Positions 38,101 through 53,100 of a stretch of 64,000 nt of DNA are shown in pieces. The stretch's first letter is position 1. The number at the start of each line of letters is the position of its first letter. The notes beneath the pieces are model-generated. The model did no database searches. It was not told where the DNA came from and saw nothing but the letters and a program-made list of their open reading frames with translations. Position numbers and translations under genes: made by a program. The DNA is from Brachionus rotundiformis (Eukaryota > Rotifera > Eurotatoria > Ploima > Brachionidae): NCBI GenBank assembly GCA_016802295.1, contig JAESIW010000115.1, forward strand, positions 1,789,995 through 1,853,994, given 5' to 3'.

Positions 38101-41100
38101 CTCATGCAGCAGTTCACCATGTTTGAATGGTGCTTCTTGTACTTCATTTGGAAACTCTTTCTTTTGCTCGTGCACACAGGGTTATACAGGCATAAGATGC
38201 GAGACCAGAATTGATATATGCCAGCAATTTTCACCAGCATGTCTAAATGGCGGCACATGCATAAGTCAATCTAATACTCAATTTATTTGTCAATGTCCTG
38301 TGGGATTTACAGGCACAAGATGTGAGACAAATGTTTGCTTAAATGCTTGCGGATTGGGAAGTTGTACACCAACAACTACTGGCTTCACTTGTACATGTCC
38401 TTTTGGCTACACTGGATCAACATGTTCTCAGTTGATCAATCTTTGTGCATCCAATCCATGTGGTGCTGTATGTATTTGGGCATTTTTTTTTGGAAATTTT
38501 ATTAATTTTAATTTCCTATTTAGAATGGTTTATGTAGCCAGAATACAAACTTTTCAATAAGTTGTATCTGCTTTCCAGGCTTTACGGGTCCATTTTGTTC
38601 TCAGCAAGTTAACTTTTGCAGTAGCTCGCCATGCATTAATGGTGGTGTATGCACATCAACCCAAAGTGGATTCAACTGCACATGCCCATCTAATTACTAT
38701 GGTCCAAGATGTGAATTCAGGCGCTCCGCTTGTGACAGCAGGTAAATAATGCTCTGGAAATAAAATTGTCTGTCAAATTAATAAAAAAAAAATTATTTTA
38801 GTCCTTGTTTGTACAATGGTCTTTGTGTTTTTTTAAATAGCACAAGTTTCGATGGATATAGATGCATATGTCCATCTGGCTACACTGGTGATAGATGTCA
38901 GATCGTAATTAACCCATGTTCAGTGACAACTTGCTTCAATGGAGCCAGTTGTTTGGTACAAAATTCGTCATCAGCGGTATGTGTTTGCCGACCAGGTTAT
39001 GCTGGCCTTTACTGTGAGCAAGACATACCAGAATGCTTGTCTCAGCCATGTTTCAATGGAGGTACATGTACTGAGCCTGCACCAGCTGCTATCAAGTGCA
39101 CGTGTCCATCAGGTAATTAGCAATATCAAACAATCAAATTTATCTAAAATCTATCTAAATTGCTCAAGGTTACACTGGTACATTCTGTGAAGTGACAATT
39201 AGCATCTGTCAAACTCAAAATCCGTGCCAGAATGGCGCCTTGTGCATAGATACATTCAATAGTGGTGTTGGTTACACATGTACTTGTTTGACTGGTTATA
39301 CAGGAAATCTTTGCCAAACTGTGATTAATCTTTGTCAAATTAATCCATGTCAAAATGGAGGTACATGCAATCAGCCTTCTCCTGGACAATTTTTTTGCAC
39401 CTGTCCACTCGGATACACTGGTTCAACTTGTTCAATCATGTTGAACGGTTGTTCTAGCAATCCATGTCTAAATGGCGCTACATGTGTGAATAATTTTGGT
39501 AGCTACAGTTGCCAGTGCCCAGTTGGCTTTACTGGATTCAATTGTCAAACAAGAATTAATCCTTGCAATTCAAATCCGTGTCTAAATGGCATTTGCACCA
39601 GTTTTGATAATTTCCAATACAGTTGCAATTGTTTCCAAGGGTATACTGGTCCAAATTGCAACATAATGATTGATCTATGTGCCCAAAATCCATGTCTTAA
39701 TGGCGGAATTTGTAGCCAAAATGGTCCAGGTCAATACTCTTGCCAATGTCTATCAAGTATTTAAAAAAAATATTGATAAAGTCTTTGTTTTAATTTTTTT
39801 ACTTAATTAAGATTATAATGGATTTAACTGTGAAAACTTAGTTAACTTCTGCTTATCGAGTCCATGTCAAAACAATGGTCTCTGTATTAATAACGCTACT
39901 GGTTTCACATGTATTTGTCCACCTTTGTTTACTGGTACATTTTGCAATGTCCAAGTCAATCCATGCACCAGTTCTCCTTGCGGAAATGGCCAATGCACTA
40001 GTTTTAATAATGGAACTTATGGATATTTTTGTACATGTTTGCCTGGTTTTACTGGACCAAAGTATATTTAAATTTGAATTATTTTTCATATTTTAATTAA
40101 GATAATTAACTAAAATCCTTTTTTTTTTAAAGTTGTTTGACCATATATAACCCATGTGCATCAAATCCATGTTTTAATGGAATCTGCGTTCCATTTGGAA
40201 ATAATTTTGCCTGTAATTGCAACTTTGGTTACACTGGTCAATTATGTAACACGGTAATAGACAATTGTGCAAGTAATCCATGTAAAAATGGTGGTCAATG
40301 CAACAATATGATTGGAACTTACGTAAAATTAAAGAAAAACATTTTTTAAACTAGTTTTATTAATTTATGCTTTTTAGCAATGCTTTTGTCCAGCTCCGTA
40401 CACTGGTCCTCAATGCGAGACATTCATTGACTACTGTCTTAGTTCTCCCTGTGGTTTTGGAGGTTCTTGCACGTCGAATGGCGGCATAATTCAGTGCACT
40501 TGTCCACCTGGTTACACAGGAACATTTTGCAATTCAATTATTAACTACTGTAATTCATCTCCCTGCGCCAATGGAGGTACATGTTCTCAGATTGTAAATG
40601 GATTTGTTTGCAATTGTCCCATTGGATTTACCGGTCCAACTTGTTCTGTGGCTATAGATCCTTGCAGTTCTGTGACTTGCTTGAACGGCGCTACATGCGT
40701 TCGAGTGCCGGGTGTTTTTGACTTCAATTGTGTTTGCCGAACTGGCTACACTGGTCGATATTGTCAGAATCTAATAGACAATTGTTTGAGCAACCCGTGC
40801 CGAAATGGTGCCATATGCTACAATTCTTTAAATTTTTATTCTTGTAGTTGTTTGGCTGGATTTACTGGAACCAAGTAAATAAAAATTTAAACAAAAATGA
40901 GAAAAATTTTATAATTTATACAAAAAAATCAAGCTGTGAAATTCGAATCGATTATTGTAGCCCAAATCCTTGTGCCAATGGAAATTGCTTACAGAGTGGA
41001 AGCACTTATGCTTGTATTTGCAACCCGGGCTACACTGGTCGAAATTGTAATGTTCTTGTCAATTACTGTGCCAGTCAACCATGTTTAACTGGTACATGCA

Positions 41101-44100
41101 TTAATAACTCAACTCAAGGAATATACACTTGCCAATGCCCACCAAACTACTATGGTACAAATTGTCAATTTAGAATCATGGCTTGTTCTTCAAACCCTTG
41201 CATAAATGGAGCTAGTTGCTTCGAATTGAATAACGGAGGATATAGCTGTGTGTGTCCCCAAGGTTACACAGGTGCTAGATGTGAAATACAGATTAACTTT
41301 TGCCAGACAAATCCATGCAATTATGGAGGCACTTGCATTTCTTTAGTCGGATCTTTTAGATGCATCTGTCCGGTTGGAACAACTGGTACTGCTTGTGAAC
41401 AAAGTAATTGTCATTTTTTATCTCATTCCCTGAAATTAAATAAATAAAGCAATCTTTTTTGATTAATTAATTAACTCTGATTTTAAGAAAAAGTAAATAA
41501 CTTATCTTTATTTAGTTGTTGATATTTGTGCATCGAATCCGTGCTTGAATAATGCCGTTTGCTCACGTACATCAATCAGTACCTTTGAATGTGTGTGTCC
41601 ACAAGGCTACACAGGTCCTCTTTGTGGTACGATCATAAACCCATGTTTGTCCAATCCATGTTTAAATGGTGCCACTTGTTTACAACAAAATACCAAGTAA
41701 TCAGAATAATTAATATGGTTTAATTAATCTTTAATTGTTTAATTTTTTCTTAAAAGCTTTGCTTGTGTTTGTCCATTCGGCTATACTGGTCCAACTTGTA
41801 ATATCATAGTAAATCCATGTTTATCATCACCTTGTTTCCGTGGAGTTTGTAACAATTTTGTTTCAAGCTACAAGTAAATTATCTATTAAAAATTATTTAA
41901 AAAATTGATTAAAATTTTTCAAATTTAGCTGCACTTGTAATCCTGGTTGGACTGGACCAAGTTGTAATATTCTCATTGATTATTGCATGAACTATATTTG
42001 CCAAAATGGAGGAAGCTGTGTTTCAGGATTGAATTCTGCCAGTTGTGTTTGTCCTGCAGGATTTACGGGAACCTTTTGTGAAAATTCAATTAACTATTGT
42101 CTTAGTGCACCTTGTTTAAATAATGGTATTTGCACGTCGACAAGTACAGGTTTTGTCTGCCAATGTTTACCAAATTATACTGGTCGAAATTGCGAGATTA
42201 GTATAAGTGTTTGTTCGTCTCTACCTTGTCAAAATGGTGGTCTTTGCTATCAACTTTCTCCAACCTCAGGCTACACTTGTACTTGTTTGGCTGGTTGGAC
42301 TGGAACCAATTGTCAAATAGCCGTGAATTTGTGCGAGAGCAATCCGTGCTTTAATGGCGGCTCATGCAACCAGTTTGGCGCCAATAGTTACAACTGTACT
42401 TGTTCATCTGCCTGGACCGGATCTAATTGCGAGATCAATGTAAACGAATGCTTAAGCAATCCATGCAGGAACAACGCCATTTGCCAAGACATGGTCGGTG
42501 GTTATATGTGCTCCTGTTTGCCAGGCTATACTGGACAATTCTGTGAAATTATGATTAATGTTTGTTCTTCTAATCCTTGCTTAAACAATGCTCTGTGCCA
42601 GAATTCTCTCAATTCATGGACTTGTATCTGTCCACCTGGATACACTGGCACTAGATGCGAGACTTTTATAAATTATTGCCTAAGCAATCCATGTTCACCA
42701 AACGGAGTATGTGTATCCGGAATAAACTCATACACATGCAATTGTAATACTGTAAGAAAAACTTAATAAATTTATTTTGATGTGATAATATTTAATAAAA
42801 ATTAAAAATAAAGGGCTATGGAGGTCCGAATTGTAATGTGGTAATTAATTATTGCACGCCAAATCCATGTGTTAATGGAGTCTGTATTCAACAAATTGGT
42901 GGATTTTCATGTCAATGTCCATCGGGCTATGCTGGTTTAAGGTGCGAAGTTTACATCAGTCAATGTGATTCGAATCCTTGTCTAAACAATGGAATATGCA
43001 ATGATAATGGTGCAGGAAGCTACACATGCCAATGCTTGACAGGCTACACTGGCAATAATTGTCAAACTTTTATCAACAACTGTTTGTCACAACCATGCCA
43101 GAATGGTGGATCATGTCAGCCGATTGTCAATGGGTATAATTGTATTTGTCCAGTAGGCTACAGTGGTCCAAATTGCAACATTGTAGTTGATCCTTGTTCA
43201 TCAAATCCATGTCTAAACAATGGTCTATGCTTCAATTCAGGATTTACATATAGCTGTGTTTGTTTGCCTGGTTACACAGGATTCAAGTGCGAATAAGAAA
43301 CAATCAATTTAAATTATCTTTATTTAAATTTCTATTTTAGTTGCCAAAATTTGATAAATGTTTGCCAGCCTGATCCATGTAATGGACGTGGTATATGTAA
43401 TCAGCTAGGAACTTCGTACCAATGGTAAATTAAGAAATAAAATAATAAAAAAATCTTTTATTAACTGGTCTAAAAAAGCACATGCAATTTTGGTTATACT
43501 GGAACCAATTGTGAAATAATAGTAAATCCATGTGTCCAAAACCCATGTGTTCGAGGAAACTGTAGCTCTCGTAAGATAAAATATTTAATAAAAGAAAATG
43601 TCATCATTTTAAATAATTAAAATTTTTTCATTTAGTTTCGCCTGGCTCTTATCTTTGCACGTGTCCATGTGCTTTTTCAGGTACAAATTGTCAAACACAA
43701 GTCAATTTTTGCACTATAAATCCATGCGCTAATGGCGGTGCATGCCAAAATTCAGGATGTGGAACAATGTAAATATATTTTTATTCAAAAAAAAATAAAT
43801 AAATAATCAAACATTAATCAATAGATGTATTTGTCCAAATGGTTTTACTGGTCCAAGATGCGAGACACGAATAAGCTTCTGTAATTCTTTTCCATGCTTT
43901 AATGGTGCAACTTGTGTAGATCAAGTATTCGGCTATACCTGCACTTGTCCTCCAGGCTTTAGTGGATTGAACTGCAATATTCAAATAAATGTATACTTTA
44001 AAGATAATTAGACAATTTTTTTAATATAAAATAATGTATATAGAATTGTGATTCATCGCCATGTCTTAATGGAGGAAGCTGTTTGAGCACATTAAACTCA

Positions 44101-47100
44101 TATGTGTGCGCATGTCCAAGTTCTTACACTGGTTTAAGATGTGAATTCAGAATTAACAACTGTATTAGTCAACCTTGTCAAAACAATGGCACTTGCAATG
44201 AAATTATCAATGGCTATGCTTGCATATGTCCTGCTGGTTATACCGGAACAAATTGTGAACAGACAATTGATCTTTGCTCGACACTACCTTGCTACAATCA
44301 AGCAACATGTGTGTCTACATTGAATGGATTCACTTGTATTTGTCCTGAAGGTTGGACTGGAAATAGATGTGAAATTAGAATAGATTATTGCGAGAGTTCA
44401 CCATGTCTTAACAATGGTATATGCTCATCTATTGGTAATTCTTGGAGGTAAATTTTTTTAAGAAAAATTTTACATTTAATTTAATATGCTTTATACAGAT
44501 GTACCTGTATCTATCCATATTCTGGAGTAAATTGCGCAAACAACATTGCCTGCAATACAAATCCATGTCTTAATTCAGGCTCGTGCAGTGTTTCAAGCAT
44601 AAGCCCGTTCTTTAAATGTCAATGTCCACCAGGCTACTCGGGTCAAAGATGCGAGATAAGAGCAAGTCCCTGCGCTTCAAGTCCTTGCCAATATGGAATA
44701 TGTCAAGACTTATTAACATCATACAACTGTACATGTTTTACTGGCTTTACAGGAACCAATTGTCAAACATTAATTGACTATTGTGTAAGTACTCCATGTG
44801 CTAATGGAGCAACTTGTATAAGTAATATTCCTGGCACATATACATGCAGATGTCCTCCTGGCTACCAAGGAACTACTTGTCAAAATAATATCGACTTGTG
44901 TTCAGTTGGAATATGTCTAAATGGTGGTACATGCAGACAAGATGGATTGAATTTGACATGCATTTGTCCAAATGGTTATACTGGTTCAAATTGTCAGACA
45001 TTAATTAATTTCTGTAACACAAATCCTTGCGGTAGTCAGGGTATTTGTAGTCAAACTATAAATGGCTTTGTGTGCACTTGTTTGCCCGGTTATACCGGAA
45101 CAAATTGCCAAACTAACATAAATGAATGTAACAGCAACCCATGTACTAACGGTGGCACATGTACTGATTTAGTAAATGGCTATAGATGTACATGTCCATG
45201 TGGATACACAGACACAATGTGCCAGACAAGAGTTAATCAATGTAGCAGTGCACCATGTCTAAACGGAGGTGTATGCTTCCCATCTGCGAACAATGTATGC
45301 GATTATTCATGCGTATGTCCAGCGCAATATACTGGCAAAAATTGTCAGACTATTTTAAATCCATGTCAAATCAATCCTTGCAGCAACAATGGACAATGTA
45401 TACCAACAAGTACCACAACCTATGTATGCTTATGTCCAGCCGGATATACTGGCCCATCTTGTCAAACAATAATCAATTTATGTCAAACAACTAATCCATG
45501 TTTGAATGGAGGAACATGTCAATCATCAGGAAGTGGTTATAATTGCATTTGCGCACCAGGTTGGACTGGAGCCACTTGTTCCAATCTAATAAATGTATGT
45601 TTATCAAATCCGTGCAGTGCAAATGGCATTTGTGTAGTAAGCTCACCAAATACATACACATGTTCATGTAATATTGGGTATACTGGCGCTACATGTTCTC
45701 AATTTATTGATTTGTGTGCCAATAATCCATGCCAAAACAACGGCAAATGTACCATGATTGGACCGAATGTCTTTGAGTGTCAATGCACTGGACCTTGGAC
45801 AGGAACTTTTTGCACCCAATATATATCATCTTGTACGGCTAATTATTGCAATGGAGGTACTTGTTATGAAATAACACCTGGTGTACCTACTTGCTATTGT
45901 CCACCATGCTTTACTGGAAACTTGTGTCAGACTCCATTGGACTTGTGCGCTATTGGCAGCAATCCATGCTTAAACAATGGTGTATGCATTTCAAATCAAC
46001 CAAATTCCTGCTCATTTAGATGTAGTTGTCAGCCTGGTTTCACTGGTGATAGATGTGAGAGACAAATAAACGAATGTTTATCTAATCCTTGCAATAATGG
46101 TACTTGCTATGATTTGATTAATGGATATCATTGTGTATGTGATGTTGGATTTACTGGACCTTTATGTAATTTGAAAATAAGTTCTTGTGAAAGCAGTCCA
46201 TGTTTGAACAATGGCATTTGCCAGGATAATGTAAAATTAAACACCTTTTGATTTAATCAAATTTAGTTAAAGCATTAATTTTTTAGAACTTAAACTTTGG
46301 ATTCCAATGCTTGTGTCTTCCAGGATTTACTGGTACATATTGCGAGACTTTGGTAGACGTTTGTGCAAGCAATCCTTGCAGAAATGGTGCCACATGTTAC
46401 AACAATCGACCTAGTAATATATTTTTTAATTTATCTTTAAGTCATAAAAATTATCATTTTTAATTTTCAAAAATCTACAATTGTAGCTACATTTCTACAC
46501 TCTACAAATGTAGCTACAATAAATTGCATTTTTAATTTCCGATGCATCCCGTAGATCATGTTAAATCTACTTAAATGATAAATTCTAAAACTTTAAAAAA
46601 TAGATTCGTATGTATGTCAATGTCCAATATCTTACACTGGACCGTTCTGCGAGAATTTCTTGAATCCTTGCAGTAACAACCTTTGCGCTAGTGGTAGCAC
46701 ATGCCAGGTCGTGCCCAATTCCTTGAATTACATATGCATATGTCCATTTGGTTTTAGAGGAACATACTGTAATCAACGCATACCAGCGTGTGAAAGCAAT
46801 CCGTGTATCAGAGGAAACTGTACTGATCTATCACAAGGTGGTTTTACATGCAGTTGTCCCATTGGCTATTCTGGCTACGATTGTAGCATTTTGTTAAGAG
46901 CGTGTGCAAGTGCACCATGTCTAAATGGCGGAACTTGCTACGACTATTCCGGCCTAAGATACTTGTGTGTATGCCCAACTGGTTATCAAGGTTCTAATTG
47001 CCAAATTAGAATTGATCCATGCCAAAATCCAAATCAGTGTTTGAATGGCGGAACATGTGTCTCAAATACTCCAGGACTTTTCTATTGTACATGTCCACCC

Positions 47101-50100
47101 AAATTTACAGGAAATAACTGTGAAACTCAAATACAAGTTTGTGCTTCGAATCCATGTGTAAATGGTATTTGCACTGATCAAATAGTCAACCAAAACGTAA
47201 TCTACATATGTACTTGTCCAGTTGGATATACCGGAAATAGATGTGAAATTCAAATTGACGTTTGCTTGTCCAATCCGTGTCAAAATGGAGCTTGTATCCA
47301 AACGTCAGCAAACTTATGGCAGTGTCAATGTAGACCTGGCTTCAATGGACTCACATGTAATAATGACATCAATGAATGTTTATCTAACCCGTGCATGAAT
47401 GGCAGATGTACAACACCTTTCCCAAATATGTACCTGTATGAAAAATACTTTAAAATATAAAAGATAATACTTTTTAAATTATTCAACATTAATTTAGCTG
47501 TGTCTGTAATGAAGGTTTTTACGGTTCTAATTGCGAAAACAGATTTGATTCATGTTCAAGTAATCCATGTGGTCAAGGCTCTTGTGTATCACTCACTCCA
47601 TTACATTATGTCTGTAAGTAAATTTTAAAATGAAAAATAATACAATTTAAATTAGTTAAATGACTAAATTATATTTTTTATTAAAAATTTTATTAAAAAG
47701 GTAACTGCCCACCTGGTCTAACTGGTGTTAACTGTCAAACTATAATCAATTTATGTGCTTCCAGTCCGTGCGTCAATGGTGGTGTTTGCAGTCAACAAGG
47801 AACAAGTGGCTACACATGCACATGTCCATGCGGCTACACTGGCACTCGCTGTGAAATTAGAGTGAACTTTTGTCAAACAAATCTAACTTATTGTCAAAAC
47901 GGAGCTACTTGTGTTGAAAATCAACCATGTGCTGTTAGTTGTATATGTCCACCAGGATACTTTGGTCCAACTTGTGCCATTCTAGACGATGTATGATCTT
48001 ATTTAAAAAAATTATTTAAAAAAATTATTTTTGAATCATTTTTAGCCATGTATACCAAGTCCATGCAGTTCAAATGGCATTTGTAACCGAGTAACTGGTC
48101 AGCTTACTCAATTCACTTGCCAATGTTATCCAGGATATACTGGAACTTATTGTGAGACTCAAATTAACTATTGTGCATCAAATCCTTGTGTTCATGGCAC
48201 ATGTATAAACAGACTTTTAGGATACGAGTGCAGGTAGATCTAATTTTGTATATTATTATAGTTTAAAATTTATTATTAATTATAAAAGTTGTTTTGCTGG
48301 TTTTACTGGTGCCCTGTGTCAAATTGATATAAATGAATGTAGATCAAGTCCTTGTCAAAATGGCGGAGCATGTTCTGAGCCTTTTGCCAACATGTATCTT
48401 TGTACATGTTTGCCAACATTCCAAGGCAAAAATTGCGAAATTGCCATTGACCCATGTATAGGTAATTCGTGTCGAAATGGAGCTACTTGTCGACCAATAC
48501 CAAATCAAAACAGCTATACATGTGAATGTCCAGTGGGTGTTACAGGAACTTTCTGTGAAGCTCAAATTAATGTTTGCTTGTCAAATCCATGCGGCACTGG
48601 CGGAATATGTGTACAACCATCAATTAATTTGTATCAATGCATTTGCAGAGCTGGCTTCACAGGACCTAATTGTCAAACTGAAGTGAATATTTGTGCCACA
48701 CTACCATGCCAAAATGGTGCCACTTGTATTTCATCCTACGGTACTTACTATTGTGCCTGTCCAGCTGGTTACACTGGCTACAATTGCTCAATAGCAATCA
48801 ATAGATGTGATGCTCAAGTATGCGCAAATGGAGGAACATGCGTATTCACTGGACCTGGTCTTTTTACATGTACGTGTCCAACAGGTTATACCAATGATCG
48901 CTGTCAAGACCAAATAAATGTTTGTGCCAGTCTACCTTGTAGAAATGGTGGAACATGTGTAGGATCTATCAATTCGTATAACTGCTATTGTTTACCAGGT
49001 TATACTGGACTCAATTGCGAACTTACAATTAATCCATGTCAGAACAACCCATGTCTCAACAATGGTCTGTGCTCTCAAACTGCCAACCCATTGGTATTCC
49101 AATGTATTTGCTTGCCAGGTAATTAAAAAAAACATTCTAATTAATAATTTATTTAATTATTTAAAACATTTAAAGCAGTAAATTAAATTTATTATTTATT
49201 TAGGTTTTGTTGGTCAAAGATGTGAAGAAAGAATTGATGAGTGTAATAGTAATCCATGCCAAAATGGTGGAACATGCCAGCAAATTTTGAATGGCCAAGG
49301 ATTTAATTGCTATTGTCCACTTGGATACACTGGCCCTATTTGTAACATTAAAATCAATTATTGTACAGATAATTTGTGCAAAAACGGAGCTACTTGTGTT
49401 GAAAAATCACCAAATGGATACGCATGTAACTGTTTGCCTGGATATACTGGCTTTGACTGCAGCATTCAAATAAACTAGTAAATTTCCAATCCAGAAATAA
49501 TTTTCATAAAAATATTCATAAACTTATTTATCTAGTTGTCAATCAATACCTTGTCTCAATGGAGGAACTTGTACTCAATTCCTAAATGGATATTCATGCG
49601 CATGTTTGCCAGGCTTTACTGGATCAAATTGTGCAATAAGAATAGCTCCTTGTCAGAGCTTTCCATGTAAAAATGGTGGAACTTGTGAAGATCTAAGCAA
49701 TGGAAATTACCGTTGCTTGTGTCCATATAACTTCAATGGCACAAATTGTGAGCTTAGCATAAACTTTTGCGCAAGTAATCCATGCTTCAATGGAGGTACT
49801 TGTATTTCGAATCCTCAGACGGCCAGCTATTCATGCCGATGTACATCTGCCTATACTGGCATCAGATGCGAGTCATCAGTTAACTTTTGTGTCTCGAATC
49901 CATGTCAAAATAATGGCGTATGCAATTCTGTCTTGAATGGATATTTCTGCACTTGTCTAGTTGGTTACACTGGTACAAATTGTGGCATAAACATAAATTA
50001 TTGTGCTACTAATCCTTGTCAGAATGGAGCAACATGCGTGAGCGGAAGACCTTTGCCAAACATGTATCAGTGTACATGCGCACCAGGATTCTATGGATAC

Positions 50101-53100
50101 AATTGCACTATACAATTGAATCCATGTCAGAATAATCCGTGTGCTCCCAATGGTAGATGCATACCATATAACAACAATCAAGCATTCAATTGCATTTGTA
50201 ACACAGGCTATACTGGTCCTTATTGTGACCAAATCGTGAATGCATGTACAATTAATTCTTGCTTAAATGGAGGCACTTGTATCACAACAGGCGCTAATCA
50301 ATTTATCTGCAGATGTTCATGTGGCTATACTGGTACCAATTGTGCTGAGCCAGTCAACTACTGTGCAAACAATCCATGTCTAAATAATGGAGCATGTAGC
50401 TCGTCGCCTGTTAGTTGTTCATTCCAATGTACGTGTCCAACAGGTTATCAAGGTTTACGCTGCGAAAATGTAATGAATCCATGTCAATCAAATCCATGTG
50501 TGAATGGATACTGTTCACGACGCATTAATGAATACTCTTATACTTGTATTTGTAATCCTGGATATACTGGTCCGAATTGTAATATCGAAATTAATCTTTG
50601 TGCGGGCAATCCTTGCAAAAATAATGGTTTATGTGTATCTAGTGGAACATCATACATGTGTACCTGTTTACCAGGTTATACTGGATTTGATTGCAGTTTT
50701 ACATTTAATCCTTGTATTTCTAACCCATGTCAAAATGCTGGCACATGTACTCAAAACGGAATCAACTCATATTCTTGTTCGTGCTTGCAAGGATTTTTCG
50801 GAACAAAGTATTTTTTTTTTCCTAATTTATCTTAAGATATTCTACAATTGTAGCTGCAATTCTACATTCTACAATTGTAGCTGCAATTCTACATTCTACA
50901 ATTGTAGCTACAATTCTACATTCTACAATTGTAGCTACAATTCTACATTCTACAATTGTAGCTACAATTCTACATTCTACAATTGTAGCTGCAATTCTAC
51001 ATTCTACAATTGTGCTACAATTGTAGAATAAAAATTGTAGATTTTAAAATTATACGAAATTAATCATCACTTCAAATAACACTTTTGTTTATATTTTTAG
51101 TTGCGAACAACGCAATAATCCATGTGGATCTAATCCATGTCAAAACGGTGGTACTTGTGCACTAGTAAGCGCCATTTCATATCAATGTATATGTCCACCA
51201 GGAACCAGCGGAATAAATTGCCATGTTGTGATCAATCTTTGTCCATCATATTGTCAAAATGGTGGCACTTGTCAGTTCCTAGGCTTGAACAACTACCGAT
51301 GCACATGCCCAGCCGGCTATACAGGCACTCAGTGTCAATTCTTGATTAATCCATGCACAAGTCAACCATGTCTAAACGGAGCAGGATGCAATCCAACAGG
51401 CGTGCCTGGTCAATACACATGCACTTGTTTGACTGGCTACGAAGGATCCAGGTGTGAAATAATGATTGACTATTGTGCCAGTAATCCATGCTTGAACAAT
51501 GGCGTGTGTACACAAAATGTGCCAAACTTTTTCTTCTGTTCATGTAGGCCAGGCTTTAACGGCACTCGATGTGAAATTCAATTGAGTGCATGCGCCTCAC
51601 GACCATGTCTAAACGGAGCTACATGTCTCGACCGAGCTGTCACTTATCAATGTCTGTGTCCGCCTGGCTACACTGGTTCAAATTGTCAAACAGTAATCAA
51701 CTACTGTTCGTCAAATCCATGCCAAAACAGCGCCATATGCGTATCAATCGGAATAAACCAAATACAGTGTCAATGTAATCCTGGCACTACTGGACAATTC
51801 TGCGAGATCATAGTGGACACGTGCGCAAGTAATCCATGCCGTAACCAAGGCATATGCCGACCATCGCTCAACTTTTACACATGCTCATGCTTCGCAGGCT
51901 ACACAGGAACAAATTGCGAGACTCAATTCAACACATGCTCCTCAAATCCTTGCCAAAACGGCGGCAATTGCATCCAACCACAAGCCAATCTATTCCAGTG
52001 TTTGTGCAGACCAGGCTTCACCGACCACATATGCTCTACAAACATCAACGATTGCATTCCAAATAGGTGTCTCAATGGCGCTACATGCATCGATTTAGTC
52101 AACTCATACGCATGCAATTGTGCGCCCGGATTCTACGGCTCAAACTGCTCGCTACAAATCGATCCATGCTCGTCCAGTCCGTGCATCTACGGCCAATGCT
52201 CACCAATCGGCTCAAATTTCTACACATGCACATGCAATCCTGGCTACACGGGCACCAATTGTCAATTCTTGATAAGCCCGTGCTCTTCATCGCCATGCCA
52301 AAACCATGGCACATGCATATCATTCGACACCACGTTCACCTGTCAATGTCCATTCGGCATTAGCGGCACTCGTTGCGAGATTGTCATCAACAATTGTGCA
52401 TCGAGTCCGTGTCTAAACGGTGGCCAATGCTCGTCATCGACCGGCTTGTACACATGCACATGTCCAACTGGCTTCACTGGACGCCGTTGCGAGATCCGCT
52501 TGTCGGCTTGTACAACCGGATTGTGTCAAAATGGCGGCACATGCATCGACATTGCCAACTCTGTAGGCTACATTTGCCAATGCACAGCCGGCTACACTGG
52601 CCAATTGTGTCAAATAAACATCAACGAATGCGCCAGTTCGCCATGCTTCAACGGCGGCTCGTGCGTCGATCGCATAAACGGCTACGAGTGCTTCTGTCCG
52701 CCTGGCTACAACGGCCTACGATGCGAAGTGGAAACAAACGATTGCGCCAGCTCGCCTTGCATAACCGGCACATGCGTGTCGATCAAGCCGTTCGGCTACA
52801 GATGCCAGTGTCCGCAAGGCCGCACGGGCATTAACTGCGAACTACGCATAGACGAGTGCAGCTCGAATCCGTGCAAAAACAACGGTCTGTGCATTCCGCT
52901 CAATCCGTTCGGCTTCCAATGCGAGTGCTTGCCAGGCTTCCAGGGCATGTTCTGCGAAATAACCATAAACTTGTGCGACTCGAGTCCGTGTCTGAACGGC
53001 GCCACATGCATCCAAACGAACTCGTCGGCGTGGATGTGCAGCTGCAAGTGCGGCTACACAGGCACTCGTTGCGAGTCGACGGTAAACGAGTGCGCCAATA

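Noticed and set aside
50504..51031. 175-codon frame ending in repeated YNCSCNSTF
   Set aside because: It is an out-of-frame shadow of EGF coding that runs into the 27-bp intronic minisatellite. The unit is a multiple of three, so it stays open by arithmetic.
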